A DNA stretch of 64,000 nt from Opitutia bacterium (GCA_947474365.1 CANJIU010000038.1:1-64000), one strand, 5' to 3'; shown: positions 49,801 through 57,653, numbered from the stretch's first letter. The notes: a model not told the origin generated them from the sequence alone. Translations and numbers: made by a program.

Positions 49801-50633
49801 ATGCTCACTAGCAGCTGGCTGCTCTCGTTAATCGTAATCGATACGTTGCGATATTGGGTGCTCTGGTTCGGACGCACCGTGGCGGTGGGAAAGCCCATCG
49901 TGTAAGGCAGGGCGGGCACGGTGCCGTCACCAACATCCTGTACCGTCGGGCTGCCGGTGTCGGTGTAATCCCGGTTGCCGGTACCTGCGAGATAGTTGTA
50001 GCCCGTGGTCCCCTGACCTGGGCCACGAACCGACACGGAATTTGCCTGGAGGGCGGCGGTGCCGCCCTGCCGACCCTCGCCTGCGACCGAGAAATTTCCA
50101 TAGGCGTCGAGCGCGACCGCAACGAAACCACCGTTCAATCCGTTTACGCCGGTCTTCTGCGCATAACCCATCGAGCCGCCGTCTGCGCCGACCTGGAAAT
50201 TCTTGCTCGCATCATAGAGGAAGAAGGTGAGGCCGTCGGCACCCGTGCTGTTGAAATTGTTACCACCCCACAGATTCACTCCGAAACCGATGGTGACGCT
50301 GTTCCCCGCCGACGGGATTGGGGTGTCGAAATAGACCGCGTTGTGCGTGTTGAGAGTGTTGTTCGTGAGTCTCATCCAGCCGGAGCCGGAGGGATCGATG
50401 ACACTGCCCGTCTCCGGATCTCCACTACGTGGCGCGGCACCGGACGTCAGCGTGACGTTGGGGGTTGAATTTCCGGCGGGATTCAGCACCCATCCGGCTG
50501 CGGTCGAATTCTTGAAATCCTCGGAGTAGGTGAATTGTGCGAAACTCGTTGTTGCCAGGACGAGTGCGGCTACCAGCGCTCCCCACAGAGTGCGGGCGGA
50601 TCGGGCAGGAAGTACTCGTCGGAAAAGGGGCAT
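40866..50633 (-). CDS. Giant autotransporter-repeat surface protein with PEP-CTERM tail
   Basis: One 3255-residue frame fills nearly 10 kb. It has a signal peptide (WGALVAALVLATTSFA). An N-terminal region (about residues 35-330) resembles a legume/L-type lectin fold, with GADGLTFFLYD and GFVAVALDAYGNF as hallmark strands. Then come beta-helix repeats of the PATR (PF12951) kind; I count about 18 with the core N-x-Y/F-x-G followed by a valine- or isoleucine-NAG-L/V turn. The C-terminus (APEPATYGAMMIGG, then a hydrophobic helix and RRWRSKK) is a PEP-CTERM sorting signal. No membrane-barrel domain was seen. It should be exported and probably surface-anchored, perhaps for adhesion. Long plus-strand frames opposite it are shadows. 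Confidence 0.93.
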   Translation of the reverse strand: MPLFRRVLPARSARTLWGALVAALVLATTSFAQFTYSEDFKNSTAAGWVLNPAGNSTPNVTLTSGAAPRSGDPETGSVIDPSGSGWMRLTNNTLNTHNAVYFDTPIPSAGNSVTIGFGVNLWGGNNFNSTGADGLTFFLYDASKNFQVGADGGSMGYAQKTGVNGLNGGFVAVALDAYGNFSVAGEGRQGGTAALQANSVSVRGPGQGTTGYNYLAGTGNRDYTDTGSPTVQDVGDGTVPALPYTMGFPTATVRPNQSTQYRNVSITINESSQLLVSMQFGEDGLWYNLLNVNLSSFVRPEQLKMGFSAGTGSGTMITEVGGLLQITATAGSGNFIWDNRNGPGDSGGGNSVWGTGANDPLNWAGQTNPTLKSNVLFNSTYVSSAQNINVTGSDKVITNMYLSGVNAYTFSTSEGRKLIFDSTTVGGLTAINLTSDAGGNASHTIGLDIQMNRNLDVNNNISYQTPQFNQLTISGNIDTGGNILGLKGTGMTVLAGAISGSGSLVKSDSGTAVLSGTNTYSGTTTVNAGILQIENATALGSTAAGTTVNSGGTLALAGAGTTFAAEALTINGTGVNNAGALLNSTGVNTWTGNVALGTTGTNSIGVNGGSLEITGVVSGASGNNLTKVGSGTLTLSGTNTFSGSTTVNAGTVAIGADSGLGTAPGVATAGQLTLDGGTLQSTATFELNANRGIALGASGGTINTNSGTTLTYNGIAAGSGSLTKAGTGILSLGGTNTYTGATNINAGTLRLTADNTLSNSTAVIVAGIATFDVNSRTDTVGSLAGSGSVTLGSGSLSIGTDNTNTTFSGIASGTGNILKTGTGTTTFSGANTFTGNLQINQGTVALGANNVFTSSLVLNGGTFSTNGNSDTVNGLSLLSSSAINFNSLAGLLGVGTGAYTGGTLTISNWAGSPTGGGASQLLVNSLTAFNTTFLNNVVFTGFGTGAKIIDRGGGVFEVVPNTGAAYTWGNTGSGTWAGGTNWKDAANLSVTNPGGTGTTSVFGTAITANSTVTLDAARSAGYLVFSGSNGYTITPSSNERITMAVSGGSASISTSNTGVNTIGAGLTLSNDLIINQNSTGDLTLNAANAITGTDKNVTVGGSGNTLISGTITTGAGGLTMNGTGVLTLAADNTYTGKTAINSGTIAISNANQIGDAPATAVADQITLNGGTLRSFTSAVNFAADNRGFTLGTNGGTFETVTDMTISNVIAGTGSLTKTGASTLFLGAANTYTGATNVNAGTLAYTGTNRISDSSAVNVASGATLDLVQYSDTVGSIAGAGNITATGTGALTLTFGGLNSNTTLSGNIADGASATLSLVKNGTGTTVLSGSGSNTFDGTVTINSGGALNIQKNSALGSTTGGTTVASGGALEVQGGITVTGEALNLSGTGVGTNGALRNVSGNNTLTGIITLGAATTVKSDADTLTLSTGGITATNQNLTVTGSGNTAISGVVSTGTGTLTKSGTGTLTLSGANTFTGVTTVSAGTIEVQNATGLGTNAAGTTVSSGATLSFGGSTFTSSEGLTLAGQGVGGNGALRNLNADHTLSGNIALSAESYIGVAAGTNLTASGVVSGTGFGLTKLDTGTLVLSGINTYTGTTAISAGTVQLSGAGTLGTSAAPTTISNGATLALSSLSGSSAENITVTGAGVSGAGAIQSIAGSNTISGNITTTGDTTIGVSAGSSLTASGNITGNYSVVKTGAGALTLSGTANAYTGTTTLRNGNLTVTTNAPVSANGSLGNSGSTVQLGDSGTGTSDNLALLIGNATGGVSIDRSISVNGQNSSGTTTLGGTNTSGTNTFNGNIGFGRDATVIAAAGGTVAFTGDLAGSAALTAGSAGNTGTVILSGSNSLTGATTVAYGTLVAASSGALGTTDGATTVNSGATLGLQGNITVPSGEGLTLSGTGVSNNGALRNLSGDNSVAGPITLAADTTVGMTAGNLTLAGAIGESGGSRNLTTVGTGNVNLTGASSFSGNLTLNGGAGSIVTLNNATGALGNVGNITVNAGNTLTLGAANQINNNANLTLAGGTFNVGSFSEQLRQLSTNTATSAIDFLNDGSVLRFNGATGVSGLGTLATALNIDNWSGSLTGKGSEQLVVYSASGAPTVSSITFTGWGAATTIDRSSDLGTGFYEIVPSSTGTAWNVNGNGTWSTNGNWNPNSAFPNAQNAIAIMGNVNGTLSTNPTVTLANTNRTVGKLIFDSTVGSTAYNYTISSTGSGHLILNSSSGPAQIIVNDNGAHSITLPTDYTSAATITNTSSAATGLSLTNTLTTNFTGNLTVAGSGTTSISGAISQNTGTAGVLKTGTGTLILGSASSNYTGTTTVRDGTLQINANAASGAIGALGNSTGAVVVNDANTTSTMNTSLLIGASAVTVGRAVTVNSTGGNTTLGGNFASGNSTFSGAITLNKGVNLTAAGTSNVTFSGQLTAGTGTSNITKTGSGTVILSNTANNFNGTTLIDAGTLRLGASEVITNTSAVSITSGATFDLNGFSETIGSLAGAGNVTGTSGTNTLTAGQNNSSTTFSGIISDGTGTLALTKTGTGTMTLTGANTYDGVTTVSAGTLVAANNTALGSATGATTVTAGATLGLQGDITVTGEAMTLNTNSGSPSTAALANLSGINTSTGAITLTANTANDAVKIDSAGGSQLTLSGAIGQGANAAVLSKTGTGTLVLSGANTYTGATNIAAGTLVVANNSALGTTAAGTTVQIGATLGVQGNVTVASGETYTLNGTAAPPSAPSIKNIADTNTLAGNITLSGGINTGVAIDSNTGSLTLSGAITQAANANYVNKTGAGDLILGGSTSNTFTGGFNINDGRVIASKSAGDATGAAAVNIGDGIGSAASAILQLNASNQINTSSAVTIQTDGRLDLQANNNTIGALTMSGGNVQGTGTLTLGNNFTFNGVGTTTASVTANLDLGSANLSSGSRIVQVGNNGVNGDVDLTINSTIGGGTTAFKKTDLGTLALTGTSSNTFSGGFQVADGTVLLNKTDGQNATGSGSVTVGDGSGAANSANLKLLASNQIANTASVTINSDGNFNLNGLTETIGAFAGTGTVDTGAGTLIVAGNNSVSSFGGTLAGLSTGKIVIDADQDHNGTAAVPSGSLAFTSTINFAGELELKSGILYLPTAPGSRVTLGTLHITGDTILDFGNSAATMLDVTNIRLDPGVTLTITNWVNGVDYFFAQNWLAGTVIPGYNTRGVGDETQIVFTGYSGNSTAWLDYGSKHEITPAPEPATYGAMMIGGALGLLGYRRWRSKKPTAAT

Positions 50634-50684
50634 TTCGGTTCAAAGGGACCATCGGCACATTCCGCAGGAACTACAATGAGAAGG

Positions 50685-50700
50685 TAGGGGCAACCCCCTA
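50685..50700. promoter_or_regulatory. Operator-like palindrome upstream of the giant surface protein
   Basis: TAGGGG (50685-50690) and CCCCTA (50695-50700) are perfect arms separated by CAAC, 52 bases or more upstream of the giant gene start. The symmetric GC-boxed form resembles a dimeric regulator site. No factor can be named from the sequence. Confidence 0.4.
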
Positions 50701-50723
50701 GTTTTAGTACGTAGAAGGTAGGG

Positions 50724-50735
50724 CGTATTAATACG
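50724..50735. promoter_or_regulatory. AT-centred palindrome upstream of the giant surface protein
   Basis: CGTATTAATACG is a perfect 12-bp palindrome about 90 bases upstream of the giant gene, just beyond the GGGG/CCCC palindrome. Two different symmetric sites in one 211-base gap suggest a regulated promoter. No clear -35/-10 pair was settled on. Confidence 0.35.
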
Positions 50736-50844
50736 ATGCTGAGTCGCGAATGAACAATCAGTGAGATTCACTGCCATCACACGGTCCGAAGCCGGCTTTG
50801 GGTAAGAGGATATTTCAGCCCAGCCGCCCCCTGCTTCTGCTCGT

Positions 50845-51483
50845 TCAGGGTCGCTTCTCGGGGGCACGATGAATGTGAGGAGTCCAGCGGGCGTAGCTTG
50901 GGTCTTCGTGCAGGAACGCATCGGGCGCATCCGTGGCTTGGAACACGTTGTGGTTGAGGAGTCTCGGAAGCAGATCGGACAGCAAGTAGGGCGCCGACTT
51001 GACGTTGGCCGGCGGCGTCGACCAATGCCGGAAATTTTCCGGAGTGATGAGCTCACCTCGCAGTTCATCGGTGGCAATCCGCGCCAAACCGCGATTGAGG
51101 TCGAAACGATGCCACGACTCGCGCCGAGCGTCGGCGATTACGCTGACTTCAGGTCGTCCCAGCCCATGGGCAACCAGAGCCAGGCTTAAATAGGAGTGAA
51201 CCACCCGCGGTCGGAGGGCGCACCACGTTCGGATAGCGGCAGCGGCGGTCCGGATGCCGAGCACGGACCCCGGTCCTTCACAAAACATAAAGCCGCCCGC
51301 TTCTTGGGCCTGCACGCCAAGCCGGTCGATCGCCTGAAAGATTCCCACGCCGGCCTCCTCGTCGTTTGTCTCCCAATTGGCGGAACCGTCCGCCCCCATC
51401 CACCCCACCTGCACCTTCGCCGATGCCGCATCGATGATGAGGAGAGGGGAGTGTGCGGTGAGAACCTGGCGAAGGGTCGGCAT
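50845..51483 (-). CDS. tsaB: tRNA threonylcarbamoyladenosine biosynthesis protein TsaB-like
   Basis: TsaB (YeaZ) scaffolds the TsaD enzyme that makes t6A37 in tRNA. This 212-residue protein has the ASKHA-type start LLIIDAASAKVQVG, the GPGSVLGIRTAAA helix (family GPGSFTGLR) and an exposed region following it. The C-terminal half is divergent, and I would not claim more than a TsaB relative. The gene diverges from tig across 123 bases. TsaD, TsaC and TsaE are not in the window. Confidence 0.8.
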   Translation of the reverse strand: MPTLRQVLTAHSPLLIIDAASAKVQVGWMGADGSANWETNDEEAGVGIFQAIDRLGVQAQEAGGFMFCEGPGSVLGIRTAAAAIRTWCALRPRVVHSYLSLALVAHGLGRPEVSVIADARRESWHRFDLNRGLARIATDELRGELITPENFRHWSTPPANVKSAPYLLSDLLPRLLNHNVFQATDAPDAFLHEDPSYARWTPHIHRAPEKRP

Positions 51484-51538
51484 TTCTCTGCCACGAAACG
51501 CCGCGACCCCGGTCCGTGCAAGCGCTCAGAATCCGTCA

Positions 51539-51566
51539 TTGACCGAGACCCTTCCCGCTCTAGCTT
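51539..51566 (+). promoter_or_regulatory. Possible sigma-70-type promoter for tig-clpP-clpX
   Basis: TTGACC at 51539-51544 and TAGCTT at 51561-51566, 16 bases apart, lie about 40 bases before the tig GTG. The -10 is weak, so this is a tentative call. Confidence 0.3.
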
Positions 51567-51606
51567 GGACAATTCTTTCAACACAAAACCCGTCCGCACC
51601 ACCGCC

Positions 51607-52929
51607 GTGAACGTCCAACTGAACAGTGTCTCCGCCACCCGCAAGAATCTCGTCGTTACGCTCGACCCGACCGAAGTCGATGCCGAGCACAAGGCCGTGG
51701 TGGCCGAAATCGCCAAATTCGCGCGTATTCCCGGCTTCCGTCCGGGAAAAGCTCCGGCGGCGATGGTCGCGAAGCGTTTCAACAAGGAAATCGTCGACGA
51801 CTTCAAGCAGAAGGTGGTCGCCAAGGCTTACCGCAGCGCGCTCGAGCAGGAGAAGCTCGACGTGCTTAACGTCGTGAATGTCGAGGACGGCACCATCGCC
51901 ACCGGGACTTCCGCCACGATCACGATCACGCTCGACGTGCGGCCCGAGTTTGAGCTTCCGGACTACAACGACCTCCCGACTGAAATCGCGCCCACCGAAG
52001 CGACCGACGCTGAGATTGACAATGTCATCCAGGGTCTCCGTTCCGAGCGGGCTGATTTCAAGCCCGCGGAACGCGCTGCGCAGAAGGGCGACTACGCCAA
52101 GCTCTCTTACGAGGGTAAGATTGATGGGCAAGCCATCACCGATCTCGCCCCTGACAAGCAACTCTACGGCAAGGTCCCGCAAACGTGGGAAGAGGTCGAG
52201 GGTGCCAACGAGGGTGTGATTCCGGGGTTGGGCAAACAGCTCGCCGGTCTCAAGGCCGGTGACAAGAAGGACGTGACCGTGACCTTTCCGGCAGAATTTG
52301 CCGCCGTCCCGGCGCTCGCTGGGAAGAACGCGGTATACTCGGTGGAGATTCAAGAAATCCGCGAGCGCGTCTTGCCGGAGCTCAACGCCGAGTTTTTCAA
52401 GGCCCAGCAGGTCGACGACCTCGCCGGCCTTCAGTCACAGGTGCGCACCAATCTGAAGATGCAGAAGGAATATCAGAACCGAACGGCGCAGCGCCGCCAG
52501 GTGACGGAACTCCTCGGTGCCAAGGTTGATTTCCCGGTTCCCGATTCTTTGGTCGAAGCTGAAACCCAGTCCGTGCTCCGCCAGTTTATTGAGGAAAACA
52601 TGCGGCGCGGCGTGCCCCAGGAGCAATTCGAGAAGGACAAGAAGGAACTCTTTGAGGGCGCCCGAAAAGCGGCGTTCAATCGCGTGAAGCTCCAGCTCAT
52701 CCTTGCGAAGATCGCGGAGAAGGAAAAAATCGAGGTAACCAACGACGATTTGAACAACTTCATCTACCGCGAGGCGTCCCGTTCGAATCAGAATCCGGAC
52801 AAACTGGCGAAGACGCTCGCCGGTGATCGCGAACAGCTCCGTTCGATTCAACAGAGCATCATATTCGACAAGGCGGTTGATTTTCTGGTGTCCAAGGCTA
52901 AGGTTTCAACTGTCGAGCCGAAGGCTTGA
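51607..52929 (+). CDS. tig: Trigger factor
   Basis: Trigger factor is the ribosome-bound peptidyl-prolyl isomerase and chaperone for nascent chains. The product, 440 residues from GTG 51607, has the ribosome-docking signature around GFRPGKAP, a FKBP-type isomerase domain in the middle and a helical C-terminal arm region. The frame opens upstream to 51196, but the family N-terminus ([21 protein letters not shown]) fixes the GTG. It is the first gene of the classic tig-clpP-clpX set, with clpP 25 bases downstream. Confidence 0.96.
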   Translation: MNVQLNSVSATRKNLVVTLDPTEVDAEHKAVVAEIAKFARIPGFRPGKAPAAMVAKRFNKEIVDDFKQKVVAKAYRSALEQEKLDVLNVVNVEDGTIATGTSATITITLDVRPEFELPDYNDLPTEIAPTEATDAEIDNVIQGLRSERADFKPAERAAQKGDYAKLSYEGKIDGQAITDLAPDKQLYGKVPQTWEEVEGANEGVIPGLGKQLAGLKAGDKKDVTVTFPAEFAAVPALAGKNAVYSVEIQEIRERVLPELNAEFFKAQQVDDLAGLQSQVRTNLKMQKEYQNRTAQRRQVTELLGAKVDFPVPDSLVEAETQSVLRQFIEENMRRGVPQEQFEKDKKELFEGARKAAFNRVKLQLILAKIAEKEKIEVTNDDLNNFIYREASRSNQNPDKLAKTLAGDREQLRSIQQSIIFDKAVDFLVSKAKVSTVEPKA

Positions 52930-52954
52930 GCGGTTTAACCTCCTCCAACACCAC

Positions 52955-53572
52955 GTGAGCTACTACGTCCCAATCGTCCTAGAGAACACCGGCCGCGGCG
53001 AGCGGTCGATGGACATCTATTCCCGCCTGCTGAAAGACCGCATCATCTTCATCGGCACGCCGATTGATGACATGGTGGCTAATTTGGTGATCGCCCAAAT
53101 GCTGTTTCTGCAGATGGAGGACTCGAAGAAGGACATTCACCTCTACATCAATTCGCCCGGCGGCGTCGTCACCGGTGGCATGGCCATCTATGACACGATG
53201 AATTTCCTGCAATGTGACATCGTCACCTATTGCGTGGGAATGGCCGCAAGCATGAGCACCGTACTCCTGGCGGCCGGCACGAAAGGCAAGCGTTTCGCGC
53301 TGCCCAACAGCCGGGTCATGATTCACCAGCCCAGTGGTGGCGCGGGCGGACAGGCAGCCGATATTGCCATCGCCGCACGCGAAATTCTCCGCTGGCGCAA
53401 GACATTGAACGAAGCCATTGCGCGGCACACCGGTAAATCGGCCGAGGTCATCGAGAAGGACTCCGATCGTGATTACTACTTGAGTGCGCCCGAAGCCAAG
53501 GAGTATGGAATTGTCGACCACGTCGTCAGTTCCACCCGCGAGGCGCAGACCGTGGTTCAGACGGCGGCCTGA
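52955..53572 (+). CDS. clpP: ATP-dependent Clp protease proteolytic subunit
   Basis: ClpP forms the tetradecameric serine protease chamber that works with ClpX or ClpA. The 205-residue product starts at GTG 52955 ([10 protein letters not shown]). Catalytic Ser99 lies in [11 protein letters not shown] and His124 in MIHQPSGG, with the family Asp farther on. The frame extends back into tig, but that part is not homologous. No Shine-Dalgarno is obvious. It lies 25 bases after tig, and clpX follows 116 bases later, so the set is probably co-transcribed. Confidence 0.96.
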   Translation: MSYYVPIVLENTGRGERSMDIYSRLLKDRIIFIGTPIDDMVANLVIAQMLFLQMEDSKKDIHLYINSPGGVVTGGMAIYDTMNFLQCDIVTYCVGMAASMSTVLLAAGTKGKRFALPNSRVMIHQPSGGAGGQAADIAIAAREILRWRKTLNEAIARHTGKSAEVIEKDSDRDYYLSAPEAKEYGIVDHVVSSTREAQTVVQTAA

Positions 53573-53688
53573 TTCCGGCCTAAACGGGTGGACCTTCGGG
53601 TCGATTGGAGGATTTGCGGTGGCTCGCGCGACCGCACACCGACACTCTCGTCTCGACAGATCTCCCTCTCTCCCGTCACTTTCTCTCC

Positions 53689-54981
53689 ATGGCAAAATCC
53701 GCCCGCATGACCCTTTGCTCGTTTTGCGGCAAGTCGCAGGCCGAGGTCAAAAAAATCATCGCGGGTCCGGGGGTCTACATTTGTGACTCCTGCGTCAACG
53801 TCTGCAAAACGATCATCGACCGTGAGGTGAAGGCGCCGGCGGTCGACGCCAAACCCGCGTTTCGTCTCGTCAAGCCTTCGGAAATCAAGAAGACGCTCGA
53901 CGACTATGTGATCGGCCAGGATCACGCGAAGAAGGTTCTCTCGGTTGCGGTTTACAACCACTACAAGCGCCTGATGTTCGACTCCGGGCAGACGAAGGAT
54001 TCCGCCGCGATTTCCCCTGAATTCAGCGACGTCGAGGTCGAGAAGAGCAACATTCTCCTCGCCGGACCCACCGGCTCCGGGAAAACGCTGCTGGCGCGAA
54101 CACTCGCGAAGATTCTCGACGTCCCGTTTGCGATTTCCGACGCGACGACCCTCACCGAGGCCGGGTATGTCGGCGAAGATGTTGAAAATGTGGTTTTGCG
54201 CCTGCTGCAGGCGGCCAATTACGACGTGAAGAAGGCCGAGTGCGGCATCATCTACATCGACGAAATCGACAAGATCGGGCGCAAGACGGAAAACGTTTCA
54301 ATCACCCGCGACGTTTCGGGCGAGGGTGTGCAGCAGGCATTGCTGAAAATTCTGGAAGGCACGACGTGCAATGTTCCTCCGCAGGGCGGCCGGAAGCATC
54401 CGAATCAGGAATACATCCAGATCAACACGTCGAACATCCTCTTTGTGTGCGGCGGCGCCTTCGTGGGGCTCGATTCAATCGTACAGCGCCGCATGGGCAC
54501 GCGTAGCCTCGGTTTTTCTTCAATCTCGGCGCAACACGAGGCGGCGTTGAAGCCCGAGCAATTGATGAAGGCGCTCGCCCCCGAGGATCTGATCCGCTAC
54601 GGGATGATCCCCGAGTTTATCGGTCGGCTGCCCATCGTGTCGGTGTTGGACCAACTCTCGGTCGCGGACCTTGAGAAGATCCTGCTGCGGACGAAAAACG
54701 CGATGGTGAAGCAGTATGCGAAACTCTTTGCGATGGACGGAGTGAGGTTGAAGCTGACTCCGGATGCCGTGAAGGCGATTGCGTGCAAGGCCATTGAGTT
54801 GAAGACCGGTGCGCGGGCACTACGGTCGATCATGGAGAATATGATGCTCGAGGTGATGTACGAGCTGCCGCAGCGTGACGACGTCGCCGAAGTCGTGATC
54901 GATGCGGCCGTCGTCGCCGGTCGACGCAAGCCGACCCTGCGTCGCGTGACGAAGACCGAGCCCAAGCAGGACGCCGCCTGA
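53689..54981 (+). CDS. clpX: ATP-dependent Clp protease ATP-binding subunit ClpX
   Basis: ClpX is the AAA+ unfoldase that recognises substrates and feeds ClpP. From ATG 53689 the protein has 430 residues. The N-terminal zinc-binding domain has Cys10, Cys13, Cys32 and Cys35. Walker A is GPTGSGKT, Walker B is [11 protein letters not shown] and the IGF-type loop region is SLGFSS. An upstream frame to 53605 is open but lies before the zinc domain. The gene is followed by a short gap and the convergent M42 peptidase gene. Confidence 0.97.
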   Translation: MAKSARMTLCSFCGKSQAEVKKIIAGPGVYICDSCVNVCKTIIDREVKAPAVDAKPAFRLVKPSEIKKTLDDYVIGQDHAKKVLSVAVYNHYKRLMFDSGQTKDSAAISPEFSDVEVEKSNILLAGPTGSGKTLLARTLAKILDVPFAISDATTLTEAGYVGEDVENVVLRLLQAANYDVKKAECGIIYIDEIDKIGRKTENVSITRDVSGEGVQQALLKILEGTTCNVPPQGGRKHPNQEYIQINTSNILFVCGGAFVGLDSIVQRRMGTRSLGFSSISAQHEAALKPEQLMKALAPEDLIRYGMIPEFIGRLPIVSVLDQLSVADLEKILLRTKNAMVKQYAKLFAMDGVRLKLTPDAVKAIACKAIELKTGARALRSIMENMMLEVMYELPQRDDVAEVVIDAAVVAGRRKPTLRRVTKTEPKQDAA

Positions 54982-55027
54982 GGATCCTGCCGCGCAGAAT
55001 CCCCGGCTGGCGCCTCTGGCGCGCTCG

Positions 55028-56095
55028 TTACCAGTGCGCGTAATCGCCCTTTTCGAGCGCTTTCGCAAATTCGACCAGCAGCACTACGCAACGTTCAACG
55101 TCTTCGAGATCCACGACCTCGCTCGGCGTATGCATATAGCGCAGCGGAATGCTGACGAGACCGGTCGCGACACCACCGCGGCCCATTTGGATCGCCCGGG
55201 CATCCGTACCGGTGGGGCGCGGGTCGGCCTCAATTTGGTATGGAATCTTGGCCTTCTTGGCGGCGCGTAGGAGCCGGTCAAAAATCTTGGGATTGATGTT
55301 CGCGCCACGGCACAGAATCGGGCCGCCCCCGAGCTTCGTCTCGCCATATTTCCGGTTGTCGCAATCCGGGTGATCGGTCGCATGGCCTACGTCGATCGCC
55401 ACGGCGATGTGGGGGTTCACCAGATACGCGGAGGTCGTGGCGCCGCGGACGCCGATTTCCTCCTGGGAGGTGGCGACGCTGACAATTTTTGCGGCAAAGG
55501 GCTTCTTTTCCCGGGAGAGCCGGACGAGGGTTTCCCCGACGATATACGCGCCGACTTTGTTGTCGAATGCGCGGGCGGTCCCGATGCTGCCGCTGAACAT
55601 CTCCAACTCGTGATCGTAGGTCGCCACGTCGCCAATCGCGACGCGTTCCAGCGCCTCGGCTTTGGAGCGCACACCGATGTCGATCCAGATTTCGTGCTTC
55701 TTTGGCACCTTCTTCCGATCCTCGTCGTCCATCAGGTGAATCGCACGCTTGCCGGTGACGCCTTTGACCGGGCCGTTCGCCGTCTGGATAATCACGCGTC
55801 GGCCGGAAATCACGCTTAGGTCATGACCGCCGATCGTGTCGAAATAGAGGAATCCGTCCTTGTTGACGAAGGTGACGATGAGTCCGAGCTCGTCCATATG
55901 GCCGGCGAGCATGAGGACCGGATCGCCCGACGGGTTGAGCGTGGCGATCCGGTTGCCGAGGGCATCGTTGGCGTAGGTGTCGGCCGCGGGTTTGACGTGA
56001 CGGTCAAACACGGCCTGAGCCTCGCCTTCATAACCGGACGGTGAGCGGGCGTGGAGCAATTCAGCGAGGAAGGGTGGGACTTTGTAGGTCGACAT
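55028..56095 (-). CDS. M42 family metallopeptidase
   Basis: A 355-residue co-catalytic metal aminopeptidase or glutamyl aminopeptidase-like enzyme (FrvX/YsdC group), from ATG 56095; the open frame extends to 56146. Metal and catalytic residues are seen in AGHMDELG (His, Asp), DNKVGAY (bridging Asp), ATSQEEIG (Glu-Glu) and AIDVGHATDH, with a late histidine in the LRYMHTPSE loop. Such enzymes form tetrahedral dodecamers in the cytosol and trim peptides. It diverges from hisA, and only about 49 bases separate the starts. Confidence 0.92.
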   Translation of the reverse strand: MSTYKVPPFLAELLHARSPSGYEGEAQAVFDRHVKPAADTYANDALGNRIATLNPSGDPVLMLAGHMDELGLIVTFVNKDGFLYFDTIGGHDLSVISGRRVIIQTANGPVKGVTGKRAIHLMDDEDRKKVPKKHEIWIDIGVRSKAEALERVAIGDVATYDHELEMFSGSIGTARAFDNKVGAYIVGETLVRLSREKKPFAAKIVSVATSQEEIGVRGATTSAYLVNPHIAVAIDVGHATDHPDCDNRKYGETKLGGGPILCRGANINPKIFDRLLRAAKKAKIPYQIEADPRPTGTDARAIQMGRGGVATGLVSIPLRYMHTPSEVVDLEDVERCVVLLVEFAKALEKGDYAHW

Positions 56096-56144
56096 TGGTT
56101 TTAGTCTCGCGCTGCGGGGGGCGGGCGCAAAACGTTTTTTGCGC

Positions 56145-56870
56145 ATGACGATTTATCCTGCCATCGATATCAAATCCGGTCGCTGTGTGCGGCTTACCCA
56201 GGGGCGTGCCGACCAGGAGACCGTTTATGCGGAAAATCCGGCTGATGTCGCCCGGGAATTTCGTTTGGCGGGCAGCGGCTGGGTCCATGTGGTGGACCTC
56301 GACGGAGCGTTTGCGGGTGAGCCGCAAAATCTCGCGGCCGTTCAAGCAATCGCTGCTGTCGGGATGAAGGTGCAGCTGGGTGGTGGCCTCCGTACTCGCG
56401 CTGCCGTGGAACGTGCTCTGGGCTATGGAGTGAGCCGCGTGGTGATCGGCACCCGGGCGGCCGAGAGCGAAGCGTTTGTCGGCGAACTCGTTCAGGCCTT
56501 CGGCGAGAAGATTGCCGTGGGGATCGACGCCAAGAACGGCCAGGTCGCCGTCAAGGGTTGGGTGGCGACGGCGGCAATGAGCGCCCTCGCGCTCGCGCAG
56601 CGGATGGATGCGCTCGGCGTTGCCACGCTGATACACACCGACATCGGGACCGATGGCATGCTCACTGGACCAAATTACCCGGCGCAGGAGGCGATGCTCG
56701 GCGCGGGAAAATTCCGGGTGATTGCGAGCGGCGGAGTGAGCCGGCGGGAAGATGTCGTGAAATTGACAGAGCTCTCGCGCCGTTACGCCAATCTTGACGG
56801 GGTAATCGTCGGCAAGGCGCTTTACGAAAAGCGCGTGGATCTGCCGGACCTATTACGGATCGCTGGCTAG
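56145..56870 (+). CDS. hisA: Phosphoribosylformimino-5-aminoimidazole carboxamide ribotide isomerase
   Basis: HisA catalyses the Amadori rearrangement in histidine biosynthesis. The 241-residue (beta/alpha)8 barrel starts at ATG 56145 (MTIYPAIDIKSG); a TTG at 56139 is in frame. The N-terminal acid is in AIDIKSG, the C-terminal one in IHTDIGTDGMLTG. The glycine-rich phosphate loops GGGLRTR and ASGGVSRREDV are present. No other his gene is nearby, so hisA is detached from its usual operon. It is divergent from an M42 peptidase. Confidence 0.95.
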   Translation: MTIYPAIDIKSGRCVRLTQGRADQETVYAENPADVAREFRLAGSGWVHVVDLDGAFAGEPQNLAAVQAIAAVGMKVQLGGGLRTRAAVERALGYGVSRVVIGTRAAESEAFVGELVQAFGEKIAVGIDAKNGQVAVKGWVATAAMSALALAQRMDALGVATLIHTDIGTDGMLTGPNYPAQEAMLGAGKFRVIASGGVSRREDVVKLTELSRRYANLDGVIVGKALYEKRVDLPDLLRIAG

Positions 56871-56879
56871 CGCAGCGCG

Positions 56880-57653
56880 CTAACACCGCGGAGTGAAGAG
56901 ATAGTCGCCACCAACCGTCACTTCGGACGCGTTGCCGACGGCACCGATTTTGCGGGCCGCATAGTTCAACGGTGAAATGAGTGCCATCATGCCGTCGAGT
57001 TCCGACTGGCTGTGGAAGCCTGCGATGAGGATGGGACGTGCGGCTGCCAGGCTGGTTCGCATCCCGGCCAACGCGTGGTGTCCGTGTCCCTCGACGTCTA
57101 TCTTCACAAATTGTGGGGCGCGCAGTTCCCCTGATTTCACCAAATCATCGAGTCGCAAGGTGCGCACGTTGATTGCACCGACGTCGGCGGTGCGGGTCTC
57201 ACCGTCGTACGGCAGATGTGTCGACGTTGCACCGATGTCGCCGTACGTGTACAACTCCGCGGAGCCGGCCTGATCCGAAACGGCCGCTTTGTAAATCTTG
57301 AGCCAAGGCACAGCATTGGCGCGGTGATGGCGAGCCAGCCGGGCGTGGCTCAGCGGGTTCGGCTCAAACGCTGCCACCTGGCCCTCGGGCCCGACCCGAC
57401 GGGCGAGCCCAATGCTGTAGAGGCCGAAGTGCGCCCCGAGATCCCAGCAGGTCCAGCCGCGGATGTTTCCCTGGCCGAGATTGAGGAGCACCGACTGAAG
57501 TTCGGGTTCGTGGGTGCCCCGCCAGTACGAGGAATAGGGAAACAGCGTCCAGCGGGCGCCGGCGGCAATGCCGTGCCTTACCGTTACCGGCCAGAGCCCG
57601 AGTGGAGTGCGCGAGAGTACGCGGGCCGCGGTGGCCTTGAGCAGGCGATTCAT
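56880..57653 (-). CDS. FkbM family methyltransferase
   Basis: A 257-residue class I methyltransferase from ATG 57653. The SAM-binding loop is CWDLGAHFGLYSIGLAR, followed by the acidic end of strand two (AAFEPNPLSH). The VKIDVEGHG motif is a hallmark of the FkbM family, often found with glycosyltransferase genes, where it methylates sugar hydroxyls. Its ATG overlaps the stop of the upstream oxidoreductase by ATGA, indicating translational coupling. The acceptor cannot be deduced. Confidence 0.87.
   Translation of the reverse strand: MNRLLKATAARVLSRTPLGLWPVTVRHGIAAGARWTLFPYSSYWRGTHEPELQSVLLNLGQGNIRGWTCWDLGAHFGLYSIGLARRVGPEGQVAAFEPNPLSHARLARHHRANAVPWLKIYKAAVSDQAGSAELYTYGDIGATSTHLPYDGETRTADVGAINVRTLRLDDLVKSGELRAPQFVKIDVEGHGHHALAGMRTSLAAARPILIAGFHSQSELDGMMALISPLNYAARKIGAVGNASEVTVGGDYLFTPRC

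Noticed and set aside
41410-49905. Many plus-strand frames (up to 411 codons) opposite the giant surface gene
   Set aside because: They are repetitive, Val/Pro/Ala-rich or Gly/Arg/Asp-rich reading of the complementary repeats, with no start context and no family motif.
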